Shown here piece after piece: positions 1 through 7,225 of a stretch of DNA of 64,000 nt. The translations under genes were made by a program, and so were the position numbers. The notes beneath the pieces were generated by a model. That model made no database searches. It saw only the letters and a program-made list of their open reading frames with translations, and was not told where the DNA came from. Position 1 is the stretch's first letter. Each line of letters opens with the position of its first letter. The stretch is from Gordonia sp. SL306 (lineage in GTDB: Bacteria; Actinomycetota; Actinomycetes; Mycobacteriales; Mycobacteriaceae). Location: positions 5,296,970-5,360,969 of the forward strand of contig NZ_CP113063.1 of NCBI RefSeq assembly GCF_026625785.1. Reading direction: 5' to 3'.

Positions 1-660
1 GTCGGCGCACGACTGATGTACACGGTGATCCGCGTCGGTGTGCGCACCCGCGCCCGTCGCTACGCCCATCGCCAGTTGATCGACATCCTGGACCGGTGTG
101 ATCGCAGCGACGCATCGCATCCGTTGTTCGCCAGCGACGTCCGCATGATCGACGTCGAGCAGCCCCTCGCCTACTGCCTGCCCGGTCTCCGGCAGCGCGT
201 CGTGGTCAGCGAAGGGGTAGTCGCGCGGCTCTCCCGCGAAGAGTTGACCGCCGTCCTGACCCATGAGCGCGCCCATCTGCGCGCCCGCCACGACCTCGTC
301 CTCGAAGCGTTCATCGCCGTGCACGAGGCCTTCCCCCGCGTCGTCCGGAGCAGTTCCGCACTCGGTGCGGTGGAACTACTGGTCGAGGCACTCGCCGACG
401 ACCAGGCCGTCCGGGCCACGGCTCCCACCACCCTCGGCCGCGCGCTCGTCGCCTGCGCGGATGCGGTGGCCCCGCGCGGCGCGATGGCGGTCGGCGGCCC
501 CACCACACTGGCGAGAATCCGCCGGCTCCGCGACGAACGGCCGACCCGACTGCTCGCACTGTCGGCCTACTCCGCCGCGGCGGCGATCCTGGTGGTCCCG
601 ACCCTTGCGGTGGCGATCCCGTGGCTGACCGAACTCAGCCGGCTGATCTCGGCCGCGTGA
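1..660 (+). CDS. M56 family metallopeptidase (BlaR1-type), 5' truncated by window edge
   Basis: The reading frame is open from the first base, so the gene starts outside the window; the ATG at 16 is probably internal. The visible part holds the zinc-peptidase motif HERAH (HExxH) near residues 83-87 counted from that ATG, followed by an EALADDQA segment that fits the third zinc-ligand region of M56 peptidases. A hydrophobic segment rich in Ala, Val and Ile near the C terminus is a likely membrane anchor. M56 proteins of the BlaR1 type usually work with a BlaI-type repressor; the M. tuberculosis equivalent (Rv1845c) lies beside blaI and gnd, so the upstream neighbour outside the window is probably a BlaI repressor. 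About 100 N-terminal residues appear to be missing relative to that homologue. Confidence 0.8.
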   Translation, partial: VGARLMYTVIRVGVRTRARRYAHRQLIDILDRCDRSDASHPLFASDVRMIDVEQPLAYCLPGLRQRVVVSEGVVARLSREELTAVLTHERAHLRARHDLVLEAFIAVHEAFPRVVRSSSALGAVELLVEALADDQAVRATAPTTLGRALVACADAVAPRGAMAVGGPTTLARIRRLRDERPTRLLALSAYSAAAAILVVPTLAVAIPWLTELSRLISAA

Positions 661-701
661 GTCGCACCACCCTCCCGCTCGTGGTGCGATCGCGAAGGCA
701 A

Positions 702-707
702 TAGGCT
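702..707 (+). promoter_or_regulatory. Predicted -10 box (TAGGCT) of gnd, leaderless-type
   Basis: TAGGCT fits the actinobacterial TANNNT consensus and ends 7 bases before the gnd ATG, so transcription would start at or very near the start codon. No convincing -35 box is visible. The short GAGG just before the ATG could also serve as a weak ribosome site. Confidence 0.5.
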
Positions 708-714
708 TGAGGCC

Positions 715-2196
715 ATGACAACTGCCGCTGAATCCAATCGGCCCGCCAGCTCCGATTCCACCGACTCGGGCAAGGCCCAGATCGGTGTCACCGGTCTTGC
801 CGTCATGGGTTCCAACATCGCCCGCAACTTCGCCAACCACGGCTACACGGTCGCGCTGCACAACCGCAGCATCGCCAAGACCGACGCCCTGATCTCCGAA
901 CACGGTTCCGAAGGATCGTTCGTCCGGACCGAGACGATGGAAGAGTTCGTCGCGGCGCTCGAGCGCCCACGCCGGGTGCTGATCATGGTGAAGGCGGGTG
1001 ACCCCACCGATGCCGTCATCGAAGAGCTCGCCGGCCTCATGGAATCCGGCGACATCATCATCGACGGTGGCAACTCGCTCTACACCGACACCATCCGCCG
1101 CGAGTCGGCGATGTCCGAGCGCGGACTCAACTTCGTCGGCGCCGGGATCTCCGGTGGCGAGGAGGGGGCACTCAACGGCCCGTCGATCATGCCGGGTGGT
1201 CCGGCGGAGTCGTACAAGTCGCTCGGCCCGATGCTCGAGTCGATCTCCGCGCAGGTCGACGGCGAGCCGTGCTGCACCCACATCGGCCCGGACGGCAGCG
1301 GCCATTTCGTCAAGATGGTCCACAACGGCATCGAATACGCGGACATGCAGCTCATCGGTGAGGCCTACGACCTCATGCGCAAGGCGCTCGACATGCCTGT
1401 CTCCGACATCGCCGACGTCTTCCGCGAGTGGAACTCCGGCGACCTCGACAGCTACCTGGTGGAGATCACCGCAGAGGTGCTCTCGCAGACCGACGCGGAG
1501 ACCGGCAAGCCGCTCGTCGACGTCATCGTCGACGCCGCAGGCCAGAAGGGCACCGGCCGCTGGACCGTCAAATCCGCTCTCGACCTGGGCATCCCGACCA
1601 CGGGTATCGCCGAGGCCGTGTTCGCCCGTGCGCTGTCGAGCGCGACCGATCAACGCAAGCAGGCGCAAGGCCTCGAGCCGGGCACGCTGGCCGCGGCGCC
1701 GACCGACACGAAGACCTTCATCGACGACATCAACAAGGCGCTCTATGCCTCCAAGGTCGTCGCGTACGCGCAGGGCTTCGACCAGATCGCCGCAGGCAGT
1801 GCCGAATACGGCTGGAATGTCCACCCGGGCGATCTCGCCACCATCTGGCGCGGCGGTTGCATCATCCGCGCCAAGTTCCTGAACCGGATCCGCGACGCCT
1901 ACGCCGAGAACCCGGACCTGCCGAGCCTGCTCCTCGCACCGTACTTCCGGAACGCGGTCGAGAACGCGGTGGACAGCTGGCGACGGGTCGTCTCGACGGC
2001 CACCCTGATGGGCATCCCGGTGCCCGCGTTCGCCTCCTCGCTGTCGTACTACGACGCGCTGCGTGCCGAGCGGCTGCCGGCGGCCCTGACGCAGGGTCTG
2101 CGCGACTTCTTCGGCGCGCACACCTACCAGCGCATCGACAAGCCCGGCACCTTCCACACACTGTGGAGCGGTGACCGGTCCGAAGTGACCGAATAG
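715..2196 (+). CDS. gnd: NADP-dependent 6-phosphogluconate dehydrogenase, decarboxylating
   Basis: Oxidises 6-phosphogluconate to ribulose 5-phosphate and CO2 in the oxidative pentose phosphate pathway, giving NADPH; cytosolic. The N-terminal Rossmann domain shows the GLAVMGSN nucleotide-binding motif at residues 27-34. The substrate-binding signature GISGGEEGA lies near residue 145, and the catalytic helix motif GHFVKMVHNGIEY near residue 200 carries the Lys and Asn-Gly pair of the family. The 493-residue length matches the long, dimeric type found in Actinobacteria and E. coli. The first 20 residues are polar and low in complexity and precede the conserved fold. It follows the M56 gene on the same strand, and the guaB1 promoter overlaps its stop codon. 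Confidence 0.96.
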   Translation: MTTAAESNRPASSDSTDSGKAQIGVTGLAVMGSNIARNFANHGYTVALHNRSIAKTDALISEHGSEGSFVRTETMEEFVAALERPRRVLIMVKAGDPTDAVIEELAGLMESGDIIIDGGNSLYTDTIRRESAMSERGLNFVGAGISGGEEGALNGPSIMPGGPAESYKSLGPMLESISAQVDGEPCCTHIGPDGSGHFVKMVHNGIEYADMQLIGEAYDLMRKALDMPVSDIADVFREWNSGDLDSYLVEITAEVLSQTDAETGKPLVDVIVDAAGQKGTGRWTVKSALDLGIPTTGIAEAVFARALSSATDQRKQAQGLEPGTLAAAPTDTKTFIDDINKALYASKVVAYAQGFDQIAAGSAEYGWNVHPGDLATIWRGGCIIRAKFLNRIRDAYAENPDLPSLLLAPYFRNAVENAVDSWRRVVSTATLMGIPVPAFASSLSYYDALRAERLPAALTQGLRDFFGAHTYQRIDKPGTFHTLWSGDRSEVTE

Positions 2197-2199
2197 AAT
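2194..2199 (+). promoter_or_regulatory. Predicted -10 box (TAGAAT) of guaB1 overlapping the gnd stop
   Basis: TAGAAT fits TANNNT, and its first three bases are the TAG stop codon of gnd. It would give a leader of roughly 25 bases containing GAGAGGAG before the guaB1 GTG. Confidence 0.4.
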
Positions 2200-2231
2200 C
2201 GGCCGGGGGCGAGAGGAGTCCGCAACCAACC

Positions 2232-3665
2232 GTGCGATTTGTCGAGGGCCATCGGCCCACCCACGACCTGACCTACGACGACCTGTTCATCGTCCCGAAT
2301 CGGTCCGACGTCGCTTCGCGATTCGACGTCGACATCTCGACCGTCGACGGCAGTGGCACGACGATCCCGATCGTGGTCGCCAACATGACCGCGGTCGCCG
2401 GAAAGCGGATGGCCGAGACCGTGGCACGACGCGGCGGACTGGTGGTGCTGCCCCAGGATCTGCCGATCCCGGTGGTGGCCGAGTCCATCGCCTACGTCAA
2501 GTCCCGGCACCTCGTCGCCGACACACCCGTCACGCTGACCGCCGACGACTCGGTGTCCGATGCGCTCGCCCTCATCCCCAAGCGGGCGCACGGGGCGGCG
2601 GTCGTCGTCGAGGACGGCCGCCCCATCGGCGTCGTCACCGAGAAACGCTGTCGCGACGTCGATCGCTTCGCGCGGGTGCGCGAGGTTCTCGATCCCGACA
2701 TCGTCACGCTGCCGGTGGACACCGCATCCCGTGATGTCTTCGATCGACTCGACGACCAGCATCTCGGCCTTGCCGTTCTCGTCGACGACGAGGGGCGGCT
2801 CGCGGGCGTGCTGTCGCGGGTCGGGGCGCTGCGACACGGGGTGTACCAGCCGAATGTCGATGCGAACGGCCGCCTCCGGATCGCAGCAGCGGTCGGTATC
2901 AACGGCGACGTGGTCGGCAAGGCCAAGGCACTGGCGGCGGCCGGCGCCGACCTGCTCGTCATCGACACCGCGCACGGGCATCAGGAGAAGATGCTCACCG
3001 CACTCGAGGCGGTCGCCACAGCGGATCCCGGAGTTCCGATCGCCGCTGGCAATGTCGTGTCGGCCCAAGGCGCTACGGACCTGATCGACGCCGGCGCATC
3101 GATCATCAAGGTCGGTGTCGGACCAGGCGCGATGTGCACCACCAGGATGATGACCGGCGTGGGCAGGCCCCAGTTCTCGGCTGTCGCCGAATGTGCCGAG
3201 GTCGCCACCCGCCACGGTGCCCACGTCTGGGCGGACGGCGGGGTCCGTCACCCGCGTGACGTCGCGCTGGCGCTGGCGGCCGGAGCGTCCAACGTGATGA
3301 TCGGGTCATGGTTCGCCGGAACCTACGAGTCACCGGGCGATCTGCAAGAGGATGCCGTCGGGCCGTACAAGGTCAGTTTCGGGATGGCCTCCAAACGGGC
3401 CGTCGCGGCCCGGTCGGCCAAGGACGGCGCCTACGACCGGGCGCGCAAGTCCTTGTTCGAGGAGGGCATCTCGAGCTCCCGGATCCGGCTCGATCCCGAG
3501 CGGCCCAGCGTCGAGGATCTCATCGACAACATCTGCTCGGGAGTGCGGAGCACTGCGACCTACACGGGCGCCCGGACGCTCGCCGAGCTACACGAGAAGG
3601 TGGTGCTCGGGATCCAGTCCGCCGCCGGATTCGCCGAGGGGCGCCCGCTTCCCGGCGGGTGGTGA
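2232..3665 (+). CDS. guaB1: GuaB1-family IMP dehydrogenase-like protein (probable GMP reductase)
   Basis: Belongs to the IMPDH/GMPR superfamily. Mycobacterial GuaB1 has been described as a GMP reductase, converting GMP to IMP for purine salvage, rather than a true IMP dehydrogenase. The N terminus has the family start with THDLTYDDLFIVPN. Two CBS modules occupy roughly residues 95-205, the usual site of adenine-nucleotide control. The (beta/alpha)8 barrel follows, with catalytic Cys in GVGPGAMCTTR near residue 300 and the flavin/IMP-site sequence WADGGVRHPRD after it. The start is GTG; the AGGAG upstream is about 13 bases away, which is long, but no better in-frame start is visible. It lies three bases from the next gene and is probably cotranscribed with it. 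Assignment as reductase rests on the family. Confidence 0.88.
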   Translation: MRFVEGHRPTHDLTYDDLFIVPNRSDVASRFDVDISTVDGSGTTIPIVVANMTAVAGKRMAETVARRGGLVVLPQDLPIPVVAESIAYVKSRHLVADTPVTLTADDSVSDALALIPKRAHGAAVVVEDGRPIGVVTEKRCRDVDRFARVREVLDPDIVTLPVDTASRDVFDRLDDQHLGLAVLVDDEGRLAGVLSRVGALRHGVYQPNVDANGRLRIAAAVGINGDVVGKAKALAAAGADLLVIDTAHGHQEKMLTALEAVATADPGVPIAAGNVVSAQGATDLIDAGASIIKVGVGPGAMCTTRMMTGVGRPQFSAVAECAEVATRHGAHVWADGGVRHPRDVALALAAGASNVMIGSWFAGTYESPGDLQEDAVGPYKVSFGMASKRAVAARSAKDGAYDRARKSLFEEGISSSRIRLDPERPSVEDLIDNICSGVRSTATYTGARTLAELHEKVVLGIQSAAGFAEGRPLPGGW

Positions 3666-3668
3666 GGG

Positions 3669-5144
3669 GTGGAGACAGCCCTCCTCATCGCCGGTCTCGT
3701 CGGCTTCGTCGCGCTCACGCTCGGCACCGCACTGTTCGTCGCCGCGGAGTTCTCACTGACCGCGCTCGAACGATCCACCATCTCCGACGATGTCGCCACC
3801 AACGGCGACCGCCGATCCCGCCTGGTCCAGCGGGCACACGCGACCTTGTCGTTCCAACTGTCCGGTGCGCAGCTCGGCATCACGATCACCACGCTGATCA
3901 CCGGTTACATCGCCGAGCCGGTATTGGCGCGCATCTTCACCCCGGCACTGACCTCGGCGGGCGTGAGCGACTCGCTGGCGTCGGGAATCTCGCTTGCGCT
4001 CGCACTGATCATCGCCACGTCGCTGTCGATGGTGCTCGGCGAGCTGATCCCGAAGAACCTGGCCATCGCCAAGTCGCTCGCCGTCGCCCGCGCGACGTCG
4101 GGGCCGATGACCGTGTTCTCCGCGACCTTCCGCTGGGCGATCAACGGCCTGAACGGTTCGGCGAACTGGATCGTCCGCCGACTCGGCATCGAACCCGCCG
4201 AGGAGTTGCGGTCGGCCCGGTCGCCCCAGGAACTCGTGTCGCTGGTACGCAACTCGGCACGCCAGGGGTCGATCGACGAGGACACCGCGGCGCTCGTCGA
4301 CCGCTCGCTCAAGTTCGGCGAGCTCAGCGCAGAGGATCTGATGACCCCCCGGGTGACCGTCGACTGCCTCGACCGCGATGACAACATCCGCGACCTGGTG
4401 ATGGCGTCGTCGCGCACGGGTCACTCCCGGTTCCCGGTGGTGATCGACGGCGATCTCGACGATCTCGTAGGCGTCGTGCACATCAAACAGGCCTTCACCG
4501 TCGCGCCCGAACACGCCGCCGACACGACGGTCGCGTCCATCGCGCGGCCGGTCCCCCGCGTGCCGACCAGCCTCGACGGCGACGCCCTGATGGAACGGAT
4601 CCGCGCCGACGGCATGGAGCTGTGCGTGGTGATCGACGAGTACGGCGGGACCGCGGGCATCGTCACCACCGAGGACCTGATCGAGGAGATCCTCGGCGAT
4701 GTGACCGACGAGCACGATCACGAGCGCGCCGATGTCGCCGTCGACGGCGACGGATTCCTGTGCTCGGGATTGCTCCGCATCGACGAACTGACCGACGCCA
4801 CCGGCTACCGGGCGCCGGAAGGGTCCTACGACACACTCGGCGGCCTGGTGATGTTCTGCCTCGGACGGATACCCGAGGTCGGCGACGCTGTCGAGCTGCC
4901 GACCCGATCGATCGGCGGAGACGACGACGAGGACGACGAGGACGAGCCGCTGCCGGGCGCCGAGATCACCTGGCGTGCGACCGTGACGCAGATGGACGGT
5001 CGCCGAATCGATGTGGTCTCACTACGGCCCGTCCGTGACGACATCCGGCACGACGACGTGCGACTCGACGACATCCCGCCCGACAGCACCCCTTCAAACG
5101 ACACTCTCCTCGGCCGCGACGGAACCGATCGGGGCACGGAGTGA
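3669..5144 (+). CDS. Hemolysin/CNNM family membrane protein with CBS pair and CorC domain (first paralogue)
   Basis: Integral membrane protein of the CNNM/CorB type, a family linked to Mg2+ or other cation efflux; the name hemolysin is historical. The N-terminal DUF21 domain (about residues 1-180) has several hydrophobic helices, with the GAQLGITI and GELIPKNLAI signatures. A CBS pair follows (about 210-340; RFPVVIDGD and VVIDEYGGTAGIVT), then a CorC/HlyC transporter-associated domain near 350-460. An unusual acidic run (GGDDDEDDEDE) interrupts the C-terminal part. Start is GTG, three bases after guaB1. Its stop overlaps the GTG of the next paralogue by four bases, so the pair is translationally coupled. 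It matches the Rv1842c position in M. tuberculosis. Transported ion unknown. Confidence 0.87.
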   Translation: METALLIAGLVGFVALTLGTALFVAAEFSLTALERSTISDDVATNGDRRSRLVQRAHATLSFQLSGAQLGITITTLITGYIAEPVLARIFTPALTSAGVSDSLASGISLALALIIATSLSMVLGELIPKNLAIAKSLAVARATSGPMTVFSATFRWAINGLNGSANWIVRRLGIEPAEELRSARSPQELVSLVRNSARQGSIDEDTAALVDRSLKFGELSAEDLMTPRVTVDCLDRDDNIRDLVMASSRTGHSRFPVVIDGDLDDLVGVVHIKQAFTVAPEHAADTTVASIARPVPRVPTSLDGDALMERIRADGMELCVVIDEYGGTAGIVTTEDLIEEILGDVTDEHDHERADVAVDGDGFLCSGLLRIDELTDATGYRAPEGSYDTLGGLVMFCLGRIPEVGDAVELPTRSIGGDDDEDDEDEPLPGAEITWRATVTQMDGRRIDVVSLRPVRDDIRHDDVRLDDIPPDSTPSNDTLLGRDGTDRGTE

Positions 5145-6217
5145 ACGACATCTGGGCCGTCCTCCTCACGATCGTGCTGCTCGGCGGCAACGCGTTCTTC
5201 GTCGGTGCCGAGTTCTCGCTCATCTCCGCGCGCCGCGACCGCCTCGAAGCGCTCGAGGAAAGCGGCAAGAAGCGTGCCCGGACGGTGATCAGGGCAGGCG
5301 AACGCCTGTCACTGATGCTGGCCGGTGCACAGCTGGGCATCACCATCTGCTCGATCCTGCTCGGTCGCGTCGGCGAGCCTGCCGTCGCGCATCTGATCGA
5401 GAAACCCCTGCATCTGGCACACGTGCCGGACGCCTTGCTGCACCCGATCTCGTTCGCCGTCGCCCTGTCGCTCGTGGTGGTCCTGCACATCCTCATCGGC
5501 GAGATGGTGCCCAAGAACATCGCGCTGGCCGGTCCGGAGCGTTCCGCCATGCTCCTGGTGCCCGCGCATCTCGCGTTCATCCGCATGGTGCGCCCCCTGA
5601 TCGCGTTCTACAACTGGCTGGCGAACTCGTCACTGCGCCTGATGCGCGTGCAGCCCAAGGACGAGCTCGACTCGGCGGTCTCCGCGGGGGAACTCGCGCA
5701 GATGCTCGGTGAGTCGAAGCAGGAAGGTCTCATCGACGCCGAAGAACACGAGCGACTGACCCGCGCACTGCAGTCGGTGGGCCGCACCGTGAGTGAGGTG
5801 ATGATCTCCCTCGAACAGATGCACAGCGTCGGCGTGGAGGTCGACTCCGAGACCGGCGGCACCGGGCCGACACTCGGGGCGGTAGAGCACGCCGTCAGCG
5901 ACACCGGGTTCTCGCGCTTCCCGGTGCGCGGTCCCGACGGGACGTTCACTGGATATCTCCACCTCAAAGACGTGCTCGATGAGATCCTCGACGAGCGGAT
6001 CGGTCCGGACACCATCATCGGCATCGATAAGATCCGTCCGCTACCGGTGATCGCGTCGACCACCCCGCTCGACGAGGCGACCGCGGCGTTGCGGCGCACG
6101 AGCGCCCACATCGGTGCGGTGGTCGACGACTCCGGACGGACGGTCGGCATCGTCGCCCTGGCCGACCTCGTCGAGGAGTTCGTCGGCAATGTCCGTGACG
6201 AGACCCATCGGGTGTGA
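5141..6217 (+). CDS. Hemolysin/CNNM family membrane protein (second, shorter paralogue)
   Basis: A second DUF21 plus CBS protein directly behind the first, starting at a GTG that overlaps the preceding TGA (GTGA). DUF21 signatures GAQLGITI and GEMVPKNIAL are kept in the first 130 residues. CBS repeats lie around 195-350 (FSRFPVRG, AVVDDSGRTVGIV). The protein ends right after the CBS pair and lacks the C-terminal CorC domain of its neighbour, so the two are not simple copies. Such side-by-side pairs suggest a heteromeric membrane complex; this is inference from layout. Equivalent to the Rv1841c position in M. tuberculosis. Confidence 0.86.
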   Translation: MNDIWAVLLTIVLLGGNAFFVGAEFSLISARRDRLEALEESGKKRARTVIRAGERLSLMLAGAQLGITICSILLGRVGEPAVAHLIEKPLHLAHVPDALLHPISFAVALSLVVVLHILIGEMVPKNIALAGPERSAMLLVPAHLAFIRMVRPLIAFYNWLANSSLRLMRVQPKDELDSAVSAGELAQMLGESKQEGLIDAEEHERLTRALQSVGRTVSEVMISLEQMHSVGVEVDSETGGTGPTLGAVEHAVSDTGFSRFPVRGPDGTFTGYLHLKDVLDEILDERIGPDTIIGIDKIRPLPVIASTTPLDEATAALRRTSAHIGAVVDDSGRTVGIVALADLVEEFVGNVRDETHRV

Positions 6218-6221
6218 TCCG

Positions 6222-7112
6222 ATGACATCGACGGAGATACGTCGCGCCACGAGCCGACGGCTGACCTCGGCGCAGTGGCGTGCTCGGCGTGACGATCACC
6301 GCGCCCGCGTCGACGACCTGATCGGGCCGTATCTGCGAGCCCGCAAGAACGGCGCCAAGCATCCCGTCATCGACTTCCTGTTCACCTACTACTCGTCTCG
6401 TCCCGCGCACGTGACGAGGTGGCATCCCGGATTCGGCGTCCTGCTAGAGGATGCCGACGAACTCCTCGCCCTGCGCGGCTACCATCGCGTCGGCGACGCG
6501 GTGACCGTGGATCCCGGATACCTCCGCGACCGCGCAGGTGCCGTCGGTGCCACCGCCACACTCCTGCGCGCGACCGCGTCGCGCCCCGCACGCCTCGGGT
6601 GCTTCGGCCTGCACGAATGGGCGATGGTCTACCGGACCACAGAGAAGCGCCACGACGTCCCGCTGCGTCTCGGACGGGCCGGGACCGATGCCGTCGTGGA
6701 GGAGATGCCACTGCGCTGTACGCATTTCGATGCGTTCCGGTTCTTCACGCCGGAGGCACGGCCCCGAAACGAGACCGAGCTGACCCGGGACCGGCAGGTG
6801 CACGACGAGCAGCCCGGATGTCTGCACACGACGATGGACCTCTATCGGGCCTGCTTCACGCTCGCACCGCTGATCGACTCCGACCTCACCCTCGCCTGCT
6901 TCGGATCCGCCCTGCGCGCACGGGAGCTCGACATGCGGGCGAGCCCCTACGACCTCACCGCGCTGGGTTACGATCCGGTGCCCGTCGAGACCGCGGCAGG
7001 GCGGGCGCAGTATGTGCGCGAACAGTCCGCCATTGCCGAGGAGGGCAGCGAGTTACGGACGGCGCTGTCACAACGCCTGAGCGATCTGGTCGCACATTCG
7101 AACCGACTGTGA
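6222..7112 (+). CDS. Conserved actinobacterial protein, often labelled 3-methyladenine DNA glycosylase
   Basis: A 296-residue soluble protein of a family that is commonly labelled 3-methyladenine DNA glycosylase in Actinobacteria; I cannot see a helix-hairpin-helix glycosylase motif that proves this. The N terminus is basic (RRATSRRLTSAQWRAR). Conserved-looking segments are FLFTYYSSRPAHVTRWHPGFG, CFGLHEWAMVY and CTHFDAFRFF, rich in aromatic residues and His. The ATG chosen is four bases past the preceding stop and removes a spurious N-terminal extension inside the CNNM gene. It probably ends the guaB1-CNNM operon. Function open; confidence refers to the gene being real. Confidence 0.78.
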   Translation: MTSTEIRRATSRRLTSAQWRARRDDHRARVDDLIGPYLRARKNGAKHPVIDFLFTYYSSRPAHVTRWHPGFGVLLEDADELLALRGYHRVGDAVTVDPGYLRDRAGAVGATATLLRATASRPARLGCFGLHEWAMVYRTTEKRHDVPLRLGRAGTDAVVEEMPLRCTHFDAFRFFTPEARPRNETELTRDRQVHDEQPGCLHTTMDLYRACFTLAPLIDSDLTLACFGSALRARELDMRASPYDLTALGYDPVPVETAAGRAQYVREQSAIAEEGSELRTALSQRLSDLVAHSNRL

Positions 7113-7185
7113 GCTCCGTCAACTGACCTTCCCACCCCTCTCGGACCTGCCCGGATACCCGGTGTCGGGGCAGATTACCGACGAG

Positions 7186-7191
7186 TAGCAT
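7186..7191 (+). promoter_or_regulatory. Predicted -10 box (TAGCAT) of glcB
   Basis: TAGCAT fits TANNNT. It would give a leader of about 28 bases carrying AGAAAGG about seven bases before the ATG of glcB, which supports that ATG over the one inside the box region (7190). Confidence 0.45.
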
Positions 7192-7225
7192 GAACGTGTC
7201 GATTCACCGCTGGAGAAAGGCTGTC

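Noticed and set aside
376..2229. 617-codon open frame on the minus strand opposite gnd
   Set aside because: Antisense shadow of gnd in high-GC DNA; Arg/Asp/Gly/Val-rich, no motifs, no ribosome site.
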